Source: Craterostigma plantagineum (taxonomy: Eukaryota > Streptophyta > Magnoliopsida > Lamiales > Linderniaceae). From it: DNA of 64,000 bases. The notes under the pieces are model-generated. The model saw only the letters and a list, made by a program, of their open reading frames with translations, had not been told where the DNA came from and did not search any database. Positions within the stretch are counted from its first letter, which is position 1; each line of letters begins with the position of its first letter. The position numbers and the translations under genes are program-made. Below are positions 36,060 to 46,267 of the stretch, in pieces. Where the stretch lies: NCBI GenBank assembly GCA_027422505.1, contig JAPQWV010000001.1:8618001-8682000 (forward strand), written 5' to 3'.

Positions 36060-37253
36060 GAAAATATACGATCGAGAAATTGGACAGAATTAGTGATTCG
36101 ATCCCAAGTTTCTCGAGCATAAATATAAATGGGCATGTCCAATCAAAAACCCAATATGTCATATCAGCCCATTTAAACAAATTTACTTTTCGCAGTCGAG
36201 AAAGTATATCTCACGCAAAACCTAATCGAGAAATCTACAGTGTCTCTTCGCTTTCTCTCTCGAAAAATTCTTAAAAAGACGATTTAATTTTCACGCTAAT
36301 CCTTCGATTCTTAACCTGTAATTGTCTTTTAAGGTAGAATGACACTTATTTGCTGTTTGCATGCGATTCGACTCCGTTTGCGTCTACATTTTGTCGCATG
36401 ATTCAATGTTAGATTTTTCAAATGTTTCACTATTCGAAAGTCGTAGGCTATTTCTCAGGAATTTAGACTTGTTTATGTGATTATCTGGGTTGATTTTCTT
36501 GATTTATGATAGTCTTTGTGTTTTCGAACTGATTGATGAGTTAGTTTTACGATCCTCTGCGTCTTAGAGTTCAAATTTGGAGTGACGACTCTATGTGTTT
36601 TTCAAGTTTTGAAGTTGTCGAAGAACTTTCTCGATCGTAAATAGTCTCAATTGAATTTCAATATGTTTGAGATACTGTTTGCATCGAATTAGATTTTTGA
36701 TCGCCAAAATTATATTAGTCACTAGGATAAAAGACGTTGACCGAAGAAATTACTTACCTTCGAGAACGCTAAATCTTTTTGATTTTATGCTAGCGGAAAA
36801 AAAATTAAAGAGCGGAGTAGATAGAATATATGCAAATTTATCTCGAGCGCACAAAAAGAATTTTCGCTTTCATTTTATTTCGATCATAAGTTTTAGTGGC
36901 GATAAATTAATTCTTCGACGCTAACTTTCTCGATCGCAAAATACGCAGCGATGATTTTGCTCGATCGAAAATTTTCTCGACGATTGACTTAGTTTTTCTT
37001 GACTATTTTCTCGATCGATAAACTTCGCAGCGAAGACCTCATTTAGGATCGAAAATCATTTCTCGCTCGAAAAATTTTAAAACGAAAATTTTATTCACTC
37101 GAGAAAAATTTTTCGACAGTAAATTTACCTGGGAAAAATGTTCTCAACCGTAAATTTACACCGCGAATTTTTCTCGGTCGTAAAATTTCTCGGCTATATT
37201 AATACGTATAAAGTTCAACACTTAGAAAAATTTTCCTAAGTCCTTTTCGCTAT
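36060..37253 (+). repeat. TCGATCG-rich segment, copy B, left part
   Basis: Dense CTCGATCG variants, for example near 36630, 36930, 36960, 37010 and 37050, plus CTCGAGAAA and TTTCGACAGTAAA. The gypsy derivative cuts it at 37258 (AGACC); it continues at 45048. No primer site seen. Confidence 0.6.
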
Positions 37254-37258
37254 AGACC

Positions 37259-40061
37259 TGTGGCGACCCTCGTTTTCAACGTAAGCCGCGGAAGGCCCGT
37301 CTAATTAAAACTTTTTCCTAAAATAATATACACTAATATAAAAATACGTCTACATCGTTATCTCTGTACATGGGCCGAAGCCCCAAAAATATCAAAAAAA
37401 CAAAATCCTACAGACGCTCCACAGGTCTTCATCCATGTATCGCACCGCCCTCAAAAGTCCGTGGAGCACCGCCACCAGCCGCCTCAGTCGCGACGCGTAT
37501 CAGCGTCGGACTCAGTACCTACAACACGTAAACACTGAGCAATTTGCCCAGTAGGTGAATAAAATGCATGTATGCAAGTGTGCACACAACCCCAAAACCC
37601 AATATCTCACCACATGATATAATGCACACTCTTTCTTTTCCCACATTCCTATTTCACACAGCACAGGGCCCTAGGTTAGGCTCGACACCTCCGCGCGCAA
37701 TAGACTACTGGGAGGCCACCCCCAAGTCTCGCGGCGAGCAACGCCGGTAGTGCACTGATCGATCACGTCAATGTCCTCCTACCAGGTCGTATATCTCCCG
37801 CACCAATCAAAAAGAAAATCCCATCCGGCGGTATGCACCCCGAATCGATCACGTCCCTAGACAGATCGATCACGTCTGTCTCCGCCAGGTGCCCAGTGAG
37901 CCCAACCTCGACTCCTCTAAGAGTCACCAATCACAAGCATCTCTTTCTACCCCGTACGTCAATATCTCATATTATTACCGTCACACTATGGTATAAACAT
38001 CTCTCGCCCTAACGTGATATGCACGTGCCATTCATATAAAAATATCATAAAACATGATTTAGATAAAACGCACGTAAAACATGTAAATCACGTAAGTCAC
38101 GTAAATCACATAATCTCATGGAAACACATAAATTTCACATTTGTGTTTACGTATCGTAGATGGATGATCCACCTACCTGTCCTCCTGCTATGGTCAAATA
38201 AGTCCGGTGTAGTCCCTATATATCGATCCTCGGAATATAATAAATATTTTCATATTAATAAATTTACTAAGTCATATGAATTTCAAAAATACTAAAATTA
38301 TCAAAACCCTAAAATTTATGAAAACCTAAAAATAATGAAATCCCTAAAAATAAACAAACCCTAAAATATCGAAAATCCTATAAATAGTAAAATCCTAAAA
38401 TACGGAGAATTTATTAACTGAAATACAATATCGAATTCTTTTCTAACTTGATGATGCCAAGATCTATATAAGCATAACTAATGTCGAGAACATAGTATTG
38501 TAGAAGGTATCGAGATCTTTGGTTGAAAATGAAAATGTCGAGTTCCTCATTAAAATAAATATCGAGACCTTAGAAATGTCGAGTCCCTTAATGATATATT
38601 GAGATCTTTGAAAGATAAATGTCGAAGTCATATATACAATGTCGAGTTCTTTAAGAAATATATCTCGAGATCTTCCTGTTATACATATCGACATCTTTTA
38701 TTTATTCATTTCAAAATCTTAGTATAACGCATCTCGAGATCCTACCATGAAAGTATTATATTCGACATCTTCGTATAAGAAGAACCACTGTAGCATCTCG
38801 ACATTTTTCTACTGTGTATCTCGACATTTATTTACTATACATCTCGAGATTTTCCCACTATATCTATCAAAATCTTTTCATGTGAAGGACTATCATATCT
38901 CGAAATTTATCTATAATTCATTTCGAAATCTTTATAAAGTCGAGAACCTTGCTAACATGGTAATGCCGAAAACCCTAATAATACTATAAAAAGTCCTGTC
39001 GAAAATCAAACTTCACAGTTCTTGAAACTTTTCTTTTCTATCCGCATTTATTTTGAGAATCAACCTAATTCCAGAATATAGTACACTTTAAAACGTTAAA
39101 TTTCTAAGGAACACAGCAAACTTTGAGAATGATTAAATTTCCTATGTCAGCCTCTGAGCAGGTGTAAACTTTTACTTCAAGTCCTAAGATTCTTAAGCAT
39201 AGTACCCTACGAATAGTTCTATGTTTTTAGGGTTTCTAAGCATAATTCTTTTAAACAGATTATAAGATTTATCACATGGTTCAAAAATCATTAAAGCTTA
39301 TCTCACCTAAAATATCTAGGATCATATATCGAAGCTTAGGGATTTAGGGTTTCTTCATATAACATAATTCGAATTCCCTTTGGTTAACATAAGCTTGTGT
39401 AAAGTACACACAAATATATATATCGGAAACATACGGTACATTAGGATAGTTAACCACGAAAGCTTTTGAACTCATAAACTTCCTACATAATTTCATTAAA
39501 CTTATAATAAAATATGAGCATGAATCGAACTCACATATTGAGTCCATTCTTCACCTAATCTTCTTATTCACGTAAGGTTGTATATAAGCTATTTTAAGCA
39601 TTTTGCAGTTGTAAATAAAGTTCTTACCGTTCTTATTGAAGTTCCAATTTGTTTGTCAAGGTTTCCTTTCCTTTCAGCTTTGGCTCGAAATAGTTCCTTT
39701 GTTATTGTTATCTTCTAAGGGTCTACTAGTAGATGTGTTCGACATACATGGGTAGTTTCTCATTGAAATTCGTGTGATTAGACTACTTGGTTATCTTTAT
39801 TTTTCCCTATATCCTAAGTAACTTCATTGTTAACGTAGGCTTTGAGTATTTGGGCCTTGATTCCAATATCTCAATTTAATTTTGCCCAATCTAATATAAT
39901 TTTATAGATTTCACTTGGCTTTTAAAACTTTCGAACTTAAAGTTGAACTAGAAATTTATATTTTCATTTCACAACTTAATTTTATTTGCAAAACTTCCTA
40001 ATTCACACAACTATATAATTAGTTATATCAAAAATCCCGTAGTAAATTTACGGATATTACA
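37259..40061 (-). repeat. LTR of the gypsy derivative (3' LTR in its own orientation)
   Basis: 2803 bp from TGTGGCGACCC to CGGATATTACA. It lacks a 27-28-bp segment present in the other LTR just after CTCGTTTTC. It includes a field of TCGAGAT/TCGACAT motifs at 38440-38960 and CACGTAAAT repeats near 38070. ORFs inside are duplicated in the other LTR and are not genes. Confidence 0.9.
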
Positions 40062-40075
40062 TCCTCCCCTCCTTA
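40062..40075 (-). other. Polypurine tract (minus strand)
   Basis: Minus strand reads TAAGGAGGGGAGGA immediately before the LTR start TGTAATATCCG. Confidence 0.85.
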
Positions 40076-40299
40076 AAAGAATTTCGTCCCCGAAATTCGC
40101 CGAAACAAATAATTCGGGTAACGATTTTTTTCTCTTATTCCTTGATTTATCTGTATCTTACTAAAGTAGGATTTATTCCCACCTTTATATCACGCGGTGA
40201 CACATTTAAATGTGTGGCGCAATTTTCTTGGATCAACAATTTCATATATCTAGACTCGCCTATATATTTTCTACTTCCTCCAGGCATACTTATTCCTAT

Positions 40300-40960
40300 T
40301 CCTACCACGCTTCCGCTGCGCATTCTAGGCGATAAGAAGTTTTAGAAATAGGGGCAAACCCTGGAATCAGATCTATCCTAAATCGTATTTCTCGATTAAG
40401 GGGTAACTCCGGAAGATGATTGGGAAATACGTCAGCATACTAATTAACTATCGGTATGCTTTTCAGTTCTGGCTGAGGTAGTTCCTCCGCCTTCACCGCA
40501 TATACGAAATAAGGCTCACGACTGGACCTCAAAAGTCGTTGAGCCTTTAGAGCAGAAATTCGTGGAACACGAGTCGAATTGGCTTTACCCGAAAAAGTGA
40601 ACATTTCTTCTTCGGGCAACTGGAATTTTACGACCTTCTTGTTATTATCTATAATGGCTCTATATTTCGAAAGCCGATCTATCCCAAAGATGACATCCTA
40701 GTCATTCATTGGGATCACAATTAGGTCGACGCTCAATTTTCTATCCTCAATGTTCACAGAGTATTCTTTTAGCACTTGGTTAGTGCGTGTAGGATCTATG
40801 TACGGCAGAGAAACTATATAGTTGCACTTAAATAAGGTAGGAGACATCCTACCCCTTCCTCTTGGCCAAGACGAACGAATGTGTGGCCCCAGAGTCACTT
40901 AACACAGAAGTAGGCATGCTATAAAAGGTTAGCGTACCCGTCACTAATGAGGGATTCACT
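40300..40960 (-). pseudogene. gypsy protease to RT-start stub, truncated
   Basis: Minus-strand reading, in shifting frames, gives SDSGATHSF (protease), DLIVIPMND then a stop, [10 protein letters not shown], and APISKTSYRL, which is the conserved entry to RT. Sequence then ends near 40300 without any RT motif. Compare [18 protein letters not shown] in the intact Tekay-type pol. This marks the left edge of the pol deletion. Confidence 0.75.
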
Positions 40961-42055
40961 TCAGCCTCCTCGTTTGTTAATGTGAAAACTCGCGCTGGCA
41001 CTAGAGGGGGTCGGATTAGGGGTTGATTCGGAACTTGCGGCATTCACGTGACACGTTCTAGCAAAATGCCCAACCTTTCCGCATCGAAAACACCGTGGAG
41101 TCAGATTTGGTCCTGTTCTCTGACATACGCCGTAGTGGTGGCATCCGCACTGTTTACATTGTGGTACCGTGTTCGGGGGTCGGTTTGGAACGTTAACCGG
41201 TCCTTGGTTCGGCCTCGGTCGCCAATTTCTGTTGACCCTGCTAATCTCCGTGATAGTTTGGTGCCTTGTCAAAGAACTGGCGTTTCTGGTTTCCTTCTCC
41301 TTGTTGTCTTTCTGCTTTCCGCTTTGCGTCCTGCGCCATCGCAACCCTGCTTTCCGCCTGCTCGGCTAAGATTGCTCTATCAGCAATACGTGCGTAGGTC
41401 TTCCCTCGGTGTCGTACATACTTAGGTTTCGAAATATCTCGGGTTTGAGACCTTCCAGAAAACGCTCGATCTTCAGCTCGTCGGTAGCTACAATATGTGG
41501 CGCAAACCTCGAGAGTTGCTCGAACTTGCGGATGTAATCCGCTACTGACATTCCTCCTTGCTTGAGATTGATAAATTCGTTCAGCTTCCGCGTCCTATCC
41601 GGCGCCGTAAAATACTTTCATCGGAATAGAATCTTAAACCTTTCCCAGGTCATCGTAGTGGAATCCTCAATCACCTGAATTGTATCCCACCAGTAGCCCG
41701 CATTCCCACGTAGCATGAATGTGGCACATGTCACCTTTTCTGTATCGGGTAAGTGGCTCACGCGGAACATGTTCTCGATAATCCTAAGCCAATCCTCCGC
41801 ATCGGTAGGATCGGCGGCTTCGTCAAACATAGGGGGGTTTAATCTTTGGAACCTCTCCCCGGCCGCTTCTACACGTTCTAGGCCCGGGGATAAGTGACGT
41901 TCCGAAGAGTTCTGACGGTGAATGAGATCATTGATCTGATCGGACTGTCGTCGAATCAGATCGGTCAGCTGATGGATGGTAGAATTGTCGTTAGGTGGGG
42001 ATTCAGATCCCGCCCTACGACTCGAACTGCCTACCTCTCGACGTCCTTTCGGCAT
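40961..42055 (-). pseudogene. gypsy gag, nearly complete, one stop and frame changes
   Basis: ATG at 42055 (MPKGRREVGSSSRRAGSE), then FQRLNPPMFDEAADPTDAE, WWDTIQVIED, a stop after KILFR (near 41618), NEFINLKQGGMSVADYIRKF, FEQLSRFAPHIVATDELK, and zinc knuckles CKQCGCHHYGVC and CFRCGKVGHFARTC. Domain order equals the Tekay-type gag. The presence of a largely readable gag but no pol is the key property of this element. Confidence 0.85.
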
Positions 42056-42200
42056 TTTTAACTAATTCTACAATCATTCACATAAGGCATATATCAGATA
42101 ACATATAATCACGTAATGAAGTAATGAACTTACAGGCCAGACTGGTTCTCCAGGCTTTTGAGCGGCAGTACATGGACAGTCTTCAGAATCTAAAACCGAA

Positions 42201-42212
42201 GCTCTGATACCA
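42201..42212 (-). other. Primer-binding site, tRNA-iMet type (minus strand)
   Basis: GCTCTGATACCA on the plus strand, i.e. TGGTATCAGAGC on the minus strand, two bases from the LTR edge at 42215. Confidence 0.9.
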
Positions 42213-42214
42213 CC

Positions 42215-45042
42215 TGTGGCGACCCTCGTTTTCTAATTAAGGTTAGTGGCGGATTTCCGCAACGTAAGCCGCGGAAGGCCCGTCTAATTAAAACTTTTTC
42301 CTAAAATAATATACACTAATATAAAAATACGTCTACATCGTTATCTCTGTACATGGGCCGAAGCCCCAAAAATATCAAAAAAACAAAATCCTACAGACGC
42401 TCCACAGGTCTTCATCCATGTACCGCACCGCCCTCAAAAGTTCGTGGAGCACCGCCACCAGCCGCCTCAGTCGCGACGCGTATCAGCGTCGGACTCAGTA
42501 CCTACAACACGTAAACACTGAGCAATTTGCCCAGTAGGTGAATAAAATGCATGTATGCAAGTGTGCACACAACCCCAAAACCCAATATCTCACCACATGA
42601 TATAATGCACACTCTTTCTTTTCCCACATTCCTATTTCACACAACACAGGGCCCTAGGTTAGGCTCGACACCTCCGCGCGCAATAGACTACTGGGAGGCC
42701 ACCCCCAAGTCTCGCGGCGAGCAACGCCGGTAGTGCACTGATCGATCACGTCAATGTCCTCCTACCAGGTCGTATATCTCGCGCACCAATCAAAAAGAAA
42801 ATCCCATCCGGCGGTATGCACCCCGAATCGATCACGTCCGGGTAGACAGATCGATCACGTCTGTCTCCGCCAGGTGCCCAGTGAGCCCAACCTCGACTCC
42901 TCTAAGAGTCACCAATCACAAGCATCTATTTCTACCCCGTACGTCAATATCTCATATTATTACCGTCACACTACGGTATAAACATCTCTCGCCCTAACGT
43001 GATATGCACGTGCCATTCATATAAAAATATCATAAAACATGATTTAGATAAAACGCACGTAAAACATGTAAATCACGTAAGTCACGTAAATCACATAATC
43101 TCATGGAAACACATAAATTTCACATTTGTGTTTACGTATCGTAGATGGATGATCCACCTACCTGTCCTCCTGCTATGGTCAAATAAGTCCGGTGTAGTCC
43201 CTATATATCGATCCTCTGAATATAATAAATATTTTCATATTAATAAATTTACTAAGTCATATGAATTTCAAAAATACTAAAATTATCAAAACCCTAAAAT
43301 TTATGAAAACCTAAAAATAATGAAATCCCTAAAATAAACAAACCCTAAAATATCGAAAATCCTATAAATAGTAAAATCCTAAAATACGGAGAATTTATAA
43401 CTGAAATACAATATCGAATTCTTTTCTAACTTGATGATGCCAAGATCTATATAAGCATAACTAATGTCGAGAACATAGTATTGTAGAAGGTATCGAGATC
43501 TTGGTTGAAAATGAAAATGTCGAGTTCCTCATTAAAATAAATATCGAGACCTTAGAAATGTCGAGTCCCTTAATGATATATTGAGATCTTTGAAAGATAA
43601 ATGTCGAAGTCATATATACAATGTCGAGTTCTTTAAGAAATATATCTCGAGATCTTCCTGTTATACATATCGACATCTTTTATTTATTCATTTCAAAATC
43701 TTAGTATAACGCATCTCGAGATCCTACCATGAAAGTATTATATTCGACATCTTCGTATAAGAAGAACCACTGTAGCATCTCGACATTTTTCTACTGTGTA
43801 TCTCGACATTTATTTACTATACATCTCGAGATTTTCCCACTATATCTATCAAAATCTTTTCATGTGAAGGACTATCATATCTCGAAATTTATCTATAATT
43901 CATTTCGAAATCTTTATAAAGTCGAGAACCTTGCTAACATGGTAATGCCGAAAACCCTAATAATACTATAAAAAGTCCTGTCGAAAATCAAACTTCACAG
44001 TTCTTGAAACTTTTCTTTTCTATCCGCATTTATTTTGAGAATCAACCTAATTCCAGAATATAGTACACTTTAAAACGTTAAATTTCTAAGGAACACAGCA
44101 AACTTTGAGAATGATTAAATTTCCTATGTCAGCCTCTGAGCAGGTGTAAACTTTTACTTCAAGTCCTAAGATTCTTAAGCATAGTACCCTACGAATAGTT
44201 CTATGTTTTTAGGGTTTCTAAGCATAATTCTTTTAACAGATTATAAGATTTATCACATGGTTCAAAAATCATTAAAGCTTATCTCACCTAAAATATCTAG
44301 GATCATATATCGAAGCTTAGGGATTTAGGGTTTCTTCATATAACATAATTCGAATTCCCTTTGGTTAACATAAGCTTGTGTAAAGTACACACAAATATAT
44401 ATATCGGAAACATACGGTACATTAGGATAGTTAACCACGAAAGCTTTTGAACTCATAAACTTCCTACATAATTTCATTAAACTTATAATAAAATATGAGC
44501 ATGAATCGAACTCACATATTGAGTCCATTCTTCACCTAATCTTCTTATTCACGTAAGGTTGTATATAAGCTATTTTAAGCATTTTGCAGTTGTAAATAAA
44601 GTTCTTACCGTTCTTATTGAAGTTCCAATTTGTTTGTCAAGGTTTCCTTTCCTTTCAGCTTTGGCTCGAAATAGTTCCTTTGTTATTGTTATCTTCTAAG
44701 GGTCTACTAGTAGATGTGTTCGACATACATGGGTAGTTTCTCATTGAAATTCGTGTGATTAGACTACTTGGTTATCTTTATTTTTCCCTATATCCTAAGT
44801 AACTTCATTGTTAACGTAGGCTTTGAGTATTTGGGCCTTGATTCCAATATCTCAATTTAATTTTGCCCAATCTAATATAATTTTATAGATTTCACTTGGC
44901 TTTTAAAACTTTCGAACTTAAAGTTGAACTAGAAATTTATATTTTCATTTCACAACTTAATTTTATTTGCAAAACTTCCTAATTCACACAACTATATAAT
45001 TAGTTATATCAAAAATCCCATAGTAAATTTACGGATATTACA
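42215..45042 (-). repeat. LTR of the gypsy derivative (5' LTR in its own orientation)
   Basis: 2828 bp, collinear with 37259-40061. It carries the additional TAATTAAGGTTAGTGGCGG-containing segment near 42234-42262. The TCGAGAT/TCGACAT motif field is at 43430-43940. It is followed by the AGACC duplication. Confidence 0.9.
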
Positions 45043-45047
45043 AGACC

Positions 45048-45390
45048 TAACTAAGTGAATGAAATTTTTTTCGATCGCAAAATTGAACAGAGCAAACAAT
45101 TAAACAATTCAGCAATTAGGAAATTTTTCAAAATCATTTCTCGATCGCGGAGCGAACAGTGGTGATTACACTCCATTAGTAAAAATTTTCGATAGCCCTC
45201 TAAATGATTAATATGGAAAATTCGAAATTACACACTTTCACACATATTCACTTTGCATATGTGCGAATATCATCTTACAAGTTTCATTGTTATCAAACAT
45301 GTTTTGAATTGTTCGATTATTGTAGTTTGATAAAATTAATTTCGACTCAATTTAATGTTGAACTAATGTTTTCTATTCATTGTTTTTCAG
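45048..45390 (+). repeat. TCGATCG-rich segment, copy B, right part
   Basis: Continues from 37253 once the gypsy derivative is removed. It contains TTTTCGATCGCAAAA and TTTCTCGATCGCGG. It ends with a pyrimidine-rich TTTTTCAG directly before the aORF ATG at 45391, which looks like a splice acceptor. Confidence 0.6.
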
Positions 45391-46262
45391 ATGTATCGTT
45401 ACCCTTCATACAACCATATATATGATCACAATTTGTACCTCAAGGTTCAGGACACTAATTTCCAGCTCGATCTGACTACATTTCGATGTCCATACGAGAT
45501 TATTGTGCCCATACTTCAAGGCCATCCCCTCTGGCACACACTCACAGTGACGGCAGCAGTGCACATGGTCTATCTCCGACAGTTTTACGGACGAAAAAAG
45601 AGTCTCATAGTTGAAGGCACCTACCAATTCACCACGGTACTTGGGACAAGACACGTCAGCTTCATCAACAATGATTTTGGCCTCGTCTTGGACCTGCCAT
45701 TCAGCCACAACTACGACCCTCTGCCTACAGATGCTGAGATGGCACATGACTTTCTCCAAATGGGATACCGACCGCCGCTCACCAAACTTGCACAAGTTCA
45801 GAGCAACAGCATCTCTCACCCATGGAAGACATTATTTGGGATTGTCCATAAGTGCCTCTCACCAAAGCATGTCGGATTTGACAAGGGCAACGGCAACATT
45901 CTTCGCATTTTCCACGGCATCATGTTCTCACGAAATTACGATTTTGCTCAGCTGATCTGGAACGATCTTGCATAACAGATCAGGCAAAAAGAGAACAAGA
46001 GGTCGAACAATGTGCCGTACGCAAGGTGGTTTTCTGTGATCATTGCTTAACTCATGGAGCTTCACAAGAATATTCCTCGACTGCCTCCAGGTGGAAACTA
46101 CCAGTCGCCCCAGCTCAAATTCTTCCACAAACCCAAGCTCACGGACCTGGATCAGCCATCAATGCTGATTGCATTTGAGCTACTCCGTCTCGCCGACCCC
46201 TCGAGAGACGTGTACCGATTATACTGTCGGGAAAATCATTTAACATAAGCTATGATTAGAGG
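45391..46262 (+). pseudogene. Unknown retroelement ORF (aORF), copy B, N-terminal part
   Basis: Open 45391-45975, starting MYRYPSYNHIYDHNLYLKV, with VHMVYLRQFYGRKK, LGTRHVSFINNDFGLVLDLP, SHPWKTLFGIVHKCLS and FHGIMFSRNYDFAQLIWNDL. After a stop at 45973-45975 coding continues as ARWFSVIIA, a stop, then LPPGGNYQSPQLKFFHKP and LLRLADPSRDVYRLYCRE. The pattern (an invariant-looking small domain ending in an IWNDL-type motif) resembles a group of uncharacterised plant retrotransposon-associated proteins; I assign no activity. The start follows a TTTTTCAG acceptor-like site. It is interrupted at 46262 by a solo LTR. Confidence 0.65.
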
Positions 46263-46267
46263 GCCCA

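Larger units (their letters stand above)
37259..45042 (-). mobile_element. Ty3/gypsy deletion derivative retaining gag, intact ends
   Basis: Two ~2.8-kb LTRs flank only ~2.15 kb of internal sequence. AGACC duplications at 37254-37258 and 45043-45047 are perfect. The minus strand holds a tRNA-iMet primer site next to the right-hand LTR, gag with two zinc knuckles, a protease motif and a stub up to the start of RT, then the polypurine tract. RT, RNase H and integrase are missing. Gag resembles the Tekay-type element at 12084 (FQRLNPPMF versus FRRLNPPTF). Gag-only derivatives of this kind could move only with enzymes from a relative. LTRs look nearly identical apart from a 27-28-bp indel, suggesting a young insertion. 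Confidence 0.9.

Noticed and set aside
38014..39547. Small open frames duplicated at 42999-44528
   Set aside because: They are the same positions in the two LTRs of the gypsy derivative and show no protein similarity.
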